From NCBI RefSeq assembly GCF_000332215.1, contig NZ_ALWB01000017.1, positions 1 to 40,206 on the forward strand: a stretch of 40,206 nucleotides of DNA. The letters run 5' to 3'. Positions 25,124 to 32,723 of this stretch are shown in pieces. Under the pieces are notes generated by a model. That model ran no database searches. It was not told where the DNA came from and saw only the letters and a program-made list of their open reading frames with translations. The DNA comes from Pseudanabaena biceps PCC 7429 (GTDB lineage: Bacteria; Cyanobacteriota; Cyanobacteriia; Pseudanabaenales; Pseudanabaenaceae). The number at the start of each line of letters is the position of its first letter. Position 1 is the stretch's first letter. The translations under genes and the position numbers were made by a program.

Positions 25124-26383
25124 ATGAAATCTTTGCATATTCTAGTTGCTCTAGCTTTAACCTCTATATATCTTTTCGGAAAGGTGCCAAAAGTGATCGC
25201 CAAATCAAATCCTCAGGCAAATCACTCATCTAGTTCTCAGGCAAAGTTGTTGATCACACAAGCTAACTTCGCATACCAGAGCGAGCTTAATAGTCTAGTA
25301 CAAGCAGGGGACGAGAAATTAAACCAGAAAAAATTCCAAGAAGCAATTTCTATCTACCAGAAAGCTCTACAACTAGCAAATCAAAACCAAGATCAGGAAT
25401 CTCAAGTGGCTGTACTTGTCGGTATTGGTAGAATTTACGACCAAAGTGGGAAATATCTAGATGCAGAACGCTCATTTAATTCAGGACTACAAATACTCTC
25501 CCAACTTGCTGGAGAGCCGGCATCTGTAGAAAAAAGAGTAATGCAATCTCGTTTACGAGTTCTTTCGCTAACAGGATCAGGGATTGTATATACCAATCTA
25601 GGAAATTACGATAAAGCTTCTAAACAGTTAGAATTAGCAGTAGCTATTTCTAATGAGGGGATTAACAGCCCTTCTTTACTTGTTCAGTTTGAACCTAGGT
25701 TTAAACTAGCAGAACTCTATGAAAAACAAAACAAATATAGTGAGGCAATTGGTGTATTGCAATATTGTCGAATTATTGCCACTCAAATAGGTGATCGACA
25801 GGCAGAAGCAATGACTCTAACGGCGATCGGCAACAACCTTACTAAACTGGGAAACCTTAGTGTCGCAAAACAATATTACGATCAGGCGAAAACATTAGGA
25901 AATTTTCCTCAAGAGCCAGAAATCGCCAACGCACCCAGTAGATTAGAGGCAGTATCAGGAGATTTAGTAGGGCTTACTAACTTACTTGATAGATTTGCGC
26001 CAATCTTGCAAAAAGCGAGTGTTAGTATCAGAAAGATAGAACGAATCCTATCAATCGATCCTAGCTTTGCTATAGTCGGTAAAGCTGCTAACAACCTAGA
26101 TCAAGTAATTCAGAACTTGGCTAATGCTACACCAAAGCTCAGAAGTGGAGACCTTATAGGTGCTTATCCATCGTTGCAAAAAATAAATGGTGGTATGTCA
26201 GAAATGCTCCAAAATCTTAAGGAACTCCAAGGATTAATGGAAGATGTACAGCAAAACCCTAAGAAATTCCCTGTCTTGCAACGTTTAAGCCCCCAAGATT
26301 TGATGGATTTGAACAACATCAACGTAGAAATGCGAGATATTACTAATTCCATTGGTGGAAAGTCTAAATCAAAAAAAAACTAG
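25124..26383 (+). CDS. Secreted TPR protein; N-terminal half of a split TPR-CHAT gene
   Basis: A 419-aa ORF with a signal peptide (MKSLHILVALALTSIYLFG, cleavage probably near residue 28). TPR units run through about 55-265 (AGDEKLNQKKFQEAISIYQK, VGIGRIYDQSGKYLDAERSF, LAELYEKQNKYSEAIGVLQY, TAIGNNLTKLGNLSVAKQYY), then a helical region (about 280-410). It starts three bases after the DUF928 stop, so it is in the same operon. The ORF ends KSKSKKN-stop exactly at a run of nine A (26371-26379). One extra A, or a -1 slip, would continue it into the CHAT frame as ...KSKKKLASIEA..., giving a 954-aa TPR-CHAT protein. Alone it lacks any catalytic domain. Confidence 0.85.
   Translation: MKSLHILVALALTSIYLFGKVPKVIAKSNPQANHSSSSQAKLLITQANFAYQSELNSLVQAGDEKLNQKKFQEAISIYQKALQLANQNQDQESQVAVLVGIGRIYDQSGKYLDAERSFNSGLQILSQLAGEPASVEKRVMQSRLRVLSLTGSGIVYTNLGNYDKASKQLELAVAISNEGINSPSLLVQFEPRFKLAELYEKQNKYSEAIGVLQYCRIIATQIGDRQAEAMTLTAIGNNLTKLGNLSVAKQYYDQAKTLGNFPQEPEIANAPSRLEAVSGDLVGLTNLLDRFAPILQKASVSIRKIERILSIDPSFAIVGKAANNLDQVIQNLANATPKLRSGDLIGAYPSLQKINGGMSEMLQNLKELQGLMEDVQQNPKKFPVLQRLSPQDLMDLNNINVEMRDITNSIGGKSKSKKN
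26371..26379 (+). other. A9 run: slippage or -1 frameshift site joining the TPR and CHAT frames
   Basis: The 0-frame codons are TCA AAA AAA AAC TAG, and both A-AAA-AAA and A-AAA-AAC fit the X-XXY-YYZ slippery heptamer. The -1 frame is open from 26368 through the whole CHAT ORF and has no ATG, GTG or TTG before 26581. A run of nine A is also a known type of site for RNA polymerase slippage and for replication or sequencing errors. Confidence 0.7.
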
Positions 26384-26580
26384 CTAGTATCGAAGCCATT
26401 CCAAATTTAAATTCACTCTTTCATAAATTCAAGCAGTCCAAGCCTCGATCTATTGGTGAAGAGTTAAACGATCTCATCAGAGAGTCATCATTTCGTTTTG
26501 GGAGATTCTCTGTAGATGGTGCAAAGACCCAAGTCGAAGTTGCTAGGAGTTCGGGAGATCCTTTAGCCTATGGTCGTGCT

Positions 26581-27987
26581 TTGCATAATTTAGGGCTTTC
26601 CTACAAATACAGTTCAGAATATGTTCAAGCTGAAAATACCTTGATAGAGGCGATCGCTGTTTGGGAAAAACTGAGAGTAGGACTAGAGGATCGGGAATCC
26701 TATCGCATTTCACTATTTGAAACTCAAAATATCACCTATCAAGCTTTGCAACAAGTAAGAGTTGCGATACAGAAGTATCCTGAAGCGCTAGAAGCGGCAG
26801 AACAGGGACGCGCAAGGGCTTTTGTTGCTTTATTGTCAAGTAAATTGTCCAGAGACTCCCTCCAAATCAACCCAAAACTTAGAGAGCCATCGGTTAAAGT
26901 TCAAGATCTCCAAAATATCGCTCGCAACCAAAATATTACGATTGTTTCCTATTCCTTTATCAAACAAGAAACCATTGGCTCCAATCAGCTTGCCCTTAGC
27001 AGTGGCGATATCTATGTTTGGGTGATCTCGCCCAAAGGGCTAATCACTTTCCGCAAACTCGATGTGTATAGATGGGAACTTGAGCATAAAAAACTGCTCT
27101 TATCCATAATTGAGGAGCTGCAAAGGAATCTCTCAAAACCAAATGGTCGCATACCAAACCCTCCACCAACCTTATCTCCTGAGCAATTGGATAATATACC
27201 AGATGAATTAAAGTCACTCTACGATTTGCTCATCAAACCAATTGAAGAATTTTTACCATCCGATCCCAATGCTCAGGTTGTTTTTGTTCCCCATAACGCG
27301 CTTTTCTTGATTCCATTTGCCGCTCTTAGAGATCAATCTGGTCGATACTTAATCGAGAAGCATACTATTTCCTACGCACCATCAATCCAAATTTTAGAAT
27401 ATACCGAGCGGCTGCGCCTTGCTCCTAAAGGTAAAAACTTTTTGATTGTGGGGAACCCCACTGAAGATTTAAGCCAAGCAGAGCAGGAAGCAAGAGACAT
27501 TTCTAACCTACAAAAAACTGAAGCAATTATTGGTAAGGAGGCGACCAAACAAGCAATCCTTGCTAAAATAGCCGATGCCCAAATTATCCACCTTGCAGCC
27601 CATGGAACCTTTGATTCTGAGCATGGACTAGATAGCGCGATCGCTTTAGCTAACAACAAACTCACCGCCACCGATATATTACAACTGAACCTCAAAGCAA
27701 AATCAGTTGTACTAAGCGCTTGTAATACAGCTAAGGGCAAAGTTACAAGTGACGGTGTGATTGGTTTGTCGAGAGCCTTTATCTTAGCTGGGACTCCCAG
27801 TATTGTCGTGTCGCTATGGTCTGTGCCCGATGCGGAAACGTCGCAACTAATGGTGAACTTTTATCAAAATATGCAAAGTAGTAGCGATCGCGCTAAGGCT
27901 TTGCGAAATGCCATGCTAGCGACAATGAAATCATATCCCCATCCACGCAATTGGGCAGCATTTACCCTTATTGGCTCTAGAGATTAG
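26581..27987 (+). CDS. CHAT-domain protease-like ORF; C-terminal half of the split TPR-CHAT gene
   Basis: The frame is open from 26368, but the first possible start is the TTG at 26581, inside a TPR (ALHNLGLSYKYSSEYVQAENTLIEAI). The ORF therefore looks like the continuation of the upstream gene, not a separate one. The last TPRs are followed by a CHAT domain (about 220-465) of the caspase/separase-like cysteine protease fold: VVFVPHNALFLIPFAAL, the catalytic His in IIHLAAHGTF (codon 27601-27603) and the catalytic Cys in VVLSACNTAKGK (codon 27721-27723). Both residues of the dyad are intact, so there is no sign of long decay. With the upstream signal peptide the product would be exported; read alone it would stay in the cytoplasm. 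No terminator is evident in the 270 bases that follow. Confidence 0.82.
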   Translation: MHNLGLSYKYSSEYVQAENTLIEAIAVWEKLRVGLEDRESYRISLFETQNITYQALQQVRVAIQKYPEALEAAEQGRARAFVALLSSKLSRDSLQINPKLREPSVKVQDLQNIARNQNITIVSYSFIKQETIGSNQLALSSGDIYVWVISPKGLITFRKLDVYRWELEHKKLLLSIIEELQRNLSKPNGRIPNPPPTLSPEQLDNIPDELKSLYDLLIKPIEEFLPSDPNAQVVFVPHNALFLIPFAALRDQSGRYLIEKHTISYAPSIQILEYTERLRLAPKGKNFLIVGNPTEDLSQAEQEARDISNLQKTEAIIGKEATKQAILAKIADAQIIHLAAHGTFDSEHGLDSAIALANNKLTATDILQLNLKAKSVVLSACNTAKGKVTSDGVIGLSRAFILAGTPSIVVSLWSVPDAETSQLMVNFYQNMQSSSDRAKALRNAMLATMKSYPHPRNWAAFTLIGSRD

Positions 27988-28257
27988 AATTGACGTATTT
28001 CGGGAAACCGTCTAGATCGGACTTAGTGCTAGTAACCCATACACCGTAAACTAGCTTAGTAGGCTGATAATAAATTCAATAGTAGGATTTAATTAGCTAA
28101 GTGCAATTAGATATAAAACCCAAAGCCTTCGTGTACGCTGCGCTTGCACCACAGATTTTGAATTTGTTTTTTAATTATGCCTAGCTACTTAAATGGCACT
28201 TACTATCTGCAACTATTGGACTGATTATAGATTGAGGCATTGCGCGAGGTTATTAGT
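27988..28257. other. Spacer between the CHAT ORF and ftsY with a degenerate type A element
   Basis: At about 28091-28191 the right end TTAATTATGCCTAGCTACTTAA matches the type A terminus well. The left end (GCTAAGTGCAATTAGATATAAAACCC) and the core (no longer a good palindrome) have decayed. The ftsY promoter should lie in the remainder. Confidence 0.6.
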
Positions 28258-29892
28258 ATGGTGTTTAACTGGTTTCGGCGAAAGTTTGATGACGACAAAG
28301 ATGCAAATAGTCAACCTGTAGAGCCAGTCCAAACTGAAGCAAAAGCACCAGAATCGGAAGCTGTCGATTCTGGCTCTACCGTATCGCCTGCCTCTCAAGA
28401 TTTATTGAACTGGGCAAAAGCAGCCTATGCAAATGTCCAGCAGCAAGCAGATGTAATCGAAGCACAGCCCGCTCCAGAAATTGCTGAATCTGCTGAATCT
28501 GAAGAGCGATCTGTTGTGCCAGAAGATCCTAACAAGTTAGAAATTACAGAGCCACCGATCGCCGAACCCGCAATTGCAACGGTAGAAATTGCCCCACAAG
28601 AAGTTGCGCCAATTTCAGCAACCGAGCCTGAACTCATTCCCACAGAGTCACCAGAAAATTCTGTAGTTATATCTCAAGAACTCGCGACAGCGGAATCTGC
28701 ACCGATCGCCACTGACATAGAAAAGATAGAAAAGATAGAAACGATCGCTGAAACCGCACCTGTCCCCTTTTGGCTGCAATCCGAAAGCGATCGCCTAGCT
28801 CGCATTGCAGCCCTTGAAGCCACGGCCATTATCGAACCAGAGCCAGAAGTTAAACCCGCACCTCGCCGCCGAGCCACCATCAAGTTTGATGATGACTTTA
28901 TTTGGTCGGCGGAAGTACTTGCCTCTCAGGGTCGTCGTCCTGAAGAAATTTCCGTCGAGGAAATCACATGGCTCAATCGACTGCGCCAAGGTTTAGACAA
29001 AACTCGCCTCTCTCTAGTCAATCAACTCAAGGCGATCGTCGGACAAGGACCGCTTAGTGCCGATTCCGTTGATGACATTGAGGCTTTGTTATTACAGGCT
29101 GATGTAGGCGTGAAGGCAACGGATCTAATTATTGCCAAGTTACAGGAAAAACTGCGTAAGGAAGTTTTGCCTCCTGAAGAAGCGATCGCCTATCTCAAAC
29201 AAATTTTGCGCGAAATGCTGGATGTCAACAATAAAGGAGAATCTCCCCTACCCATGCTGATCCCAGAAAAAAGCCAATTAAATATCTGGTTGATCACGGG
29301 TGTGAATGGGGCAGGTAAGACCACAACTATCGGTAAACTTTCGCACCTAAGCGTAAAGTCGGGTTACAAAACCCTAATTGCCGCAGCCGACACCTTCCGA
29401 GCCGCCGCCGTTGAACAGGTCAAGAGTTGGGGACAAAGATCGAATGTAGATGTGATCTGCAATCCCGCCCAAAATGCCGATCCTGCCGCTGTTGTCTTTG
29501 ATGCCATCAGTGCCGCCCAAGCCAGAGGTACGGAGTTATTACTCGTCGATACCGCAGGTAGACTGCAAAACAAAAAAAATCTGATGGAGGAACTCAGCAA
29601 GATTCGCCGTATCGTTGATAAAAAGTCTGCCGAGGCAAAGATCGAATCCCTGCTAGTACTCGACTCAACCCTAGGACAAAATGGACTCAAGCAAGCAGAA
29701 GTATTTGCCCAATCCGCAGGAATTACAGGTGTGATCCTTACTAAACTCGATGGCACGGCAAAGGGTGGCGTAGCGATCGCGGTAGTACAGCAACTAGGGC
29801 TACCCATCAGATTTATCGGCGCTGGCGAAGGGATCGAAGATCTGCGCCCATTCTCCAGCTATGAATTTGTAGAAGCCCTATTGAGTAACTAA
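28258..29892 (+). CDS. ftsY: Signal recognition particle receptor
   Basis: SRP-dependent targeting GTPase at the membrane, 544 aa. An acidic, Ala/Glu/Pro-rich N-terminal A domain (about 1-200) begins with the amphipathic MVFNWFRRKFDDD. The NG domain follows: P-loop GVNGAGKTTT, DTFRAAAVEQ, DTAGRLQNKKNLMEEL and the guanine-specificity motif TKLDGTAKGG. I start at ATG 28258 because a GAGG ribosome site sits eight bases upstream; an upstream TTG adds six residues. The TAA stop (29890-29892) is at the same time the first bases of the terminal repeat of a type A element. Confidence 0.96.
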   Translation: MVFNWFRRKFDDDKDANSQPVEPVQTEAKAPESEAVDSGSTVSPASQDLLNWAKAAYANVQQQADVIEAQPAPEIAESAESEERSVVPEDPNKLEITEPPIAEPAIATVEIAPQEVAPISATEPELIPTESPENSVVISQELATAESAPIATDIEKIEKIETIAETAPVPFWLQSESDRLARIAALEATAIIEPEPEVKPAPRRRATIKFDDDFIWSAEVLASQGRRPEEISVEEITWLNRLRQGLDKTRLSLVNQLKAIVGQGPLSADSVDDIEALLLQADVGVKATDLIIAKLQEKLRKEVLPPEEAIAYLKQILREMLDVNNKGESPLPMLIPEKSQLNIWLITGVNGAGKTTTIGKLSHLSVKSGYKTLIAAADTFRAAAVEQVKSWGQRSNVDVICNPAQNADPAAVVFDAISAAQARGTELLLVDTAGRLQNKKNLMEELSKIRRIVDKKSAEAKIESLLVLDSTLGQNGLKQAEVFAQSAGITGVILTKLDGTAKGGVAIAVVQQLGLPIRFIGAGEGIEDLRPFSSYEFVEALLSN

Positions 29893-29990
29893 GTAGCTGG
29901 GCATAATTAATTACAAACTCAAACCGTAAAGTTGCGCCCCTACGGGGCGCAACTTTACGGTTTTGGTAATTTATTTTGCACAAGCACTTA
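29890..29990. repeat. Type A element beginning at the ftsY stop codon
   Basis: TAAGTAGCTGGGCATAATTAATTAC starts on the ftsY TAA. Core stem 29921-29940 / 29944-29963, 20 bp perfect, loop TAC. The right end is a diverged TTGCACAAGCACTTA. The core is shared with 13047-13120. Confidence 0.8.
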
Positions 29991-30161
29991 GTAATTTGCG
30001 TAATTTGCGTACGGAATTGACCAAATCGATATCGTGAGATAAGTCTTCTGAAATAACTTTTAGCAAATTACTGAAATCGCCTGTTAATTTTTGTCCAACT
30101 AAGGCTACACTATTGGACTAAATTAGCTTTCATACTAACCACCTAGCGTTGCAGCATTGGT

Positions 30162-31568
30162 ATGTCCCTATCATTGCCACCTAGAAATAGATCCCTCCCA
30201 CCACAGCCAGATCCAGACAATGCCTCTGTAATGGTGATGAAGGATCTCAAAGATCTGCTCAGACGCATGAGTCAAGATCAAAACAAAATCCATGAGCTAC
30301 TTAGCTTTTTGGGTTACGCTCTCCGCAGCTTTAGTAACCTCAACCAATTTTTAGAATTAATTCCCCTAATTGCCAGTCGTGTAACTGACTCCGATGGTGG
30401 CGCACTAATTTTATTTAAAGCAAGCGGACAAATCCGTCTAGAGTCACTGCATTGCCCCGAACGTAATCAAGGTGGCATGAAAGCCCAGCAGGTCAGAACG
30501 GCGATCGAGCGAGCCATTCAGCAGGTTTTAACTGGCAGCCCAACTGCTCTCGATGAGATGGTCAGTCGGTATCTAGGCGCTGATGTCCATTTGTTTGGCA
30601 CATCCGTATTAGTCAAAAATTCTGTGCGTGGTCGCCTCTATATATTTAGTCGCAAGCCTGATTATGTATGGACAGACAATAAGCGCACTTTGATGCGCCT
30701 CGTTGCCGATCAAACTTCGGTAGGGCTAGAAAATCACGAACTCACAACCGAATTAATCAAAAAAGAGCGCCAAGATCGCGAGATGGAGATCGGCGCAGAA
30801 ATCCAACGCCAACTCTTGCCACGCAACTGTCCCAAGATTCAAGGGATTGAGATCTCGGCACGTTGCTCGACGGCTAGTCGAGTTGGCGGTGACTACTATG
30901 ACTTTATCCCCATTCAAAAAGGCGATCGCTGGAGCTTTGTCGTTGGCGATGTCATGGGCAAGGGCGTACCCGCAGGCTTAATCATGACCATGACTAGAGG
31001 AATGTTGCGTGCTGAGGTATTAAATAACCATTCCCCCAGCAAAATTCTGGAACACCTCAATGAAGTGATGTATGAAGATTTGGAAAAATCCCATCGCTTC
31101 GTAACCATGTTTTATTCGGAGTACGATCCCGAAACCCAGATTCTTTCCTTTAGTAATGCTGCCCATACCCCTGCCTTGCACTGGCGCGCCAAGACTCGAT
31201 CTGTCCATGCCCTCGACACGATGGGCGCTTTGATTGGTTTGGAAGCTGGTTCCAAATATGAAGAGCGTAGTACCAATTTAAATTCGGGAGATGTAGTTAT
31301 TTACTATACGGATGGGTTTACGGAGGCTGCAAGCCCTGAAGGCGATCGCTTTGATGAAGAAAATCTTCGTAAAGCCTTAGACTGGGCTTGCCAAAATTGT
31401 TTTCCGCTTTCCGATGATGTAACCCGCCCCCAAATGATTCTTGACTACATCTTCCAAGAAGTACAAAACTTTATTGGAGAAGGGCATACTCATACTGATG
31501 ACATGACTCTGGTAGTTTTGCACATAAACGACAAAACCTTAGAGCAAAGCTCTAGTAAATTACTCTAG
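30162..31568 (+). CDS. GAF-domain PP2C (SpoIIE/RsbU-type) phosphatase
   Basis: A 468-aa cytoplasmic protein. A short helical lead (about 25-50) is followed by a GAF-like domain (about 55-200; LIPLIASRVTDSDGGALILF, LRLVADQTSVGLENHELT), a coiled linker (KKERQDREMEIGAEIQRQLLPR) and a SpoIIE PP2C domain with Asp metal ligands in GGDYYDFI, VVGDVMGKGVPAG, YYTDGFTEA and HTDDMTLVVL. It would dephosphorylate a STAS-type antagonist in a partner-switching pathway. It is the second such phosphatase of the window, with a GAF instead of a receiver as input. A small membrane protein gene follows after 51 bases and may be co-transcribed. Confidence 0.92.
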   Translation: MSLSLPPRNRSLPPQPDPDNASVMVMKDLKDLLRRMSQDQNKIHELLSFLGYALRSFSNLNQFLELIPLIASRVTDSDGGALILFKASGQIRLESLHCPERNQGGMKAQQVRTAIERAIQQVLTGSPTALDEMVSRYLGADVHLFGTSVLVKNSVRGRLYIFSRKPDYVWTDNKRTLMRLVADQTSVGLENHELTTELIKKERQDREMEIGAEIQRQLLPRNCPKIQGIEISARCSTASRVGGDYYDFIPIQKGDRWSFVVGDVMGKGVPAGLIMTMTRGMLRAEVLNNHSPSKILEHLNEVMYEDLEKSHRFVTMFYSEYDPETQILSFSNAAHTPALHWRAKTRSVHALDTMGALIGLEAGSKYEERSTNLNSGDVVIYYTDGFTEAASPEGDRFDEENLRKALDWACQNCFPLSDDVTRPQMILDYIFQEVQNFIGEGHTHTDDMTLVVLHINDKTLEQSSSKLL

Positions 31569-31619
31569 TAAATTACTAGAGTAATTTAAATTAATCCTGA
31601 AAACACATCCTCGAAAACT

Positions 31620-31880
31620 ATGCTTGATTTTGCTCAACATTTAGTAGTCAGTACCGACCTATCGGCTCTTAACCCAACTCATATCAATCTCGCTAGCAAC
31701 CTCCCCGTTGCTGATATTCAAGCCCATATAAACATGGATTTACTGGCTCAACAATTTAAACAAGATGTCATGGGAGATGTTGGGAGAGGTTGGGATAACT
31801 TTGTCAAAACTGGACAAATATGGGCTCTCATTATTGGTGTGATAGTTGGGTATCTATTTAGAAGCATTACCAACTCATAA
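31620..31880 (+). CDS. Small single-helix membrane protein, 86 aa
   Basis: The soluble N-terminal part (about 1-62) ends in GRGWDNFVKTGQIWALIIGVIV, which leads into one hydrophobic segment (about 65-81) and a short RSITNS tail. From memory, similar small proteins with a (W)xxFVKTGQ(I/V)WAL-like segment occur across cyanobacteria; their function is unknown to me. The ATG lies 51 bases after the SpoIIE phosphatase stop. A repeat cluster starts 25 bases after the stop. Confidence 0.65.
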   Translation: MLDFAQHLVVSTDLSALNPTHINLASNLPVADIQAHINMDLLAQQFKQDVMGDVGRGWDNFVKTGQIWALIIGVIVGYLFRSITNS

Positions 31881-31904
31881 GCAGCTAAATATACTCATAC
31901 CCTA

Positions 31905-32046
31905 TACCAATTCAATGAAGTGAAGCCAACACTTCATTGAATTAAAAAACAAACCCAATAAGGTTTTGAAATTCACCCTCAAAAAAAGATGAGTAGCGGC
32001 GCTACTCATCTTTTTTTTGAGGGTATAACAAGACTGGCGGCAGCTA
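31905..32046. repeat. Composite repeat: type C-like left half, type B-like right end
   Basis: Starts TACCAATTC with a 12-bp hairpin (31911-31922 / 31930-31941) and a linker resembling type C (AAACCCAATAAGGTTTTGAAAT). It continues into a long hairpin (31975-31997 / 32001-32024, one bulge) that ends in a type B terminus (TAACAAGACTGGCGGCAGCTATA). It reads as two families recombined or nested. Confidence 0.65.
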
Positions 32047-32065
32047 TATATAAAACAGTTAAAAG

Positions 32066-32097
32066 AACAGAACCCCTGCCAATGCAGGGGTTCTGTT
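32066..32097 (-). terminator. Terminator of the initiator tRNA gene
   Basis: 14-bp perfect stem 32066-32079 / 32084-32097, loop CAAT. On the minus strand it follows the tRNA by six bases and is followed by CTTTTAACTG, a short T-run. Confidence 0.8.
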
Positions 32098-32103
32098 GTT
32101 AAA

Positions 32104-32177
<74 letters not shown>

Positions 32178-32250
32178 TTGTTTCGCTTAGCTAATATAAC
32201 ATGGTTTTATAGAATTGCAAGCACTTTTAAAAATTTTATTTGATATTGGC

Positions 32251-32281
32251 TTGAAACCCTATAACTTTCACATTATATAAT
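32251..32281 (+). promoter_or_regulatory. Sigma70-type promoter with no downstream ORF
   Basis: TTGAAA (32251-32256) with TATATA at 32274 (17-base spacing) or TATAAT at 32276-32281 (19-base spacing). It points away from the tRNA into sequence with no protein gene on the + strand for more than 1.5 kb. Confidence 0.55.
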
Positions 32282-32286
32282 CCCCG

Positions 32287-32480
32287 CATTACCAAGTTAA
32301 ATGATAGTGCCATAGGTTGGGTCACCCCTCCGCAACGCCGTCTTACCTCAGTTGTTTGACCCGGTAAAACCAGGTGGAGCCAAGGCGCTTAACCTAACTT
32401 AAGTTCCCAGATGCAAGTCTGGTTTACTGCGGCGAAGACTGCTAAGACTCCTAGAAAACAATTATCGATCAAGACACATT
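32287..32480 (+). ncRNA. Candidate structured non-coding RNA, family not identified
   Basis: GC content is clearly higher than the surrounding spacer, a promoter lies just upstream, and there is no ORF. Possible pairings: TAGGTT with AACCTA enclosing CGCC with GGCG; GGGTCA with TGACCC; a hairpin CCAGA-TGCAAG-TCTGG at about 32408-32423; and GTCTTA with TAAGAC spanning much of the segment. I tested it by eye against SRP RNA (no CCGGAAGG tip), tmRNA, RNase P RNA and tRNA and it fits none. The 3' part CTGCGGCG is loosely reminiscent of 6S RNA, but that is weak. The ends are uncertain and no terminator is obvious. Confidence 0.4.
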
Positions 32481-32609
32481 ATCGGTAGTCACGCACGCCA
32501 CAGAGGAGCTTAAGTAATTTATAGCATAAATAACATCAATGTAAGATTTGGGCTCAAAACCCCAAGCTCTCTGGCGAACGCTATACATGCGCCAGAGATT
32601 AGCTACTTC

Positions 32610-32717
32610 TAGCTACCGCCAGTCTTGTTAAAAAAATTTAAACCCTAAGAGAGGGTTGCCACGCGGAGCGTGGCAACCCTCTCTTGGGGTTTGTCCTGAA
32701 GCAGTTGACGGCAGCTA
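32610..32717. repeat. Type B element with terminal inverted repeats
   Basis: Ends TAGCTACCGCCAGTCTTG and CAGTTGACGGCAGCTA are inverted. Core stem 32647-32664 / 32668-32685, 18 bp, loop GGA. It ends six bases from the DUF554 stop codon. The core is nearly that of 38746-38850. Confidence 0.85.
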
Positions 32718-32723
32718 TAAATA

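Noticed and set aside
20677-27987. Recent foreign island for the STAND-CHAT run
   Set aside because: HIP1 (GCGATCGC) sites are present through the run as in the neighbouring core genes, so base use looks native even though the content is accessory.
32287-32480. SRP RNA, tmRNA or RNase P RNA identity for the candidate ncRNA
   Set aside because: Lacks the conserved SRP tip, the tmRNA tRNA-like ends and tag reading frame, and the RNase P core motifs.
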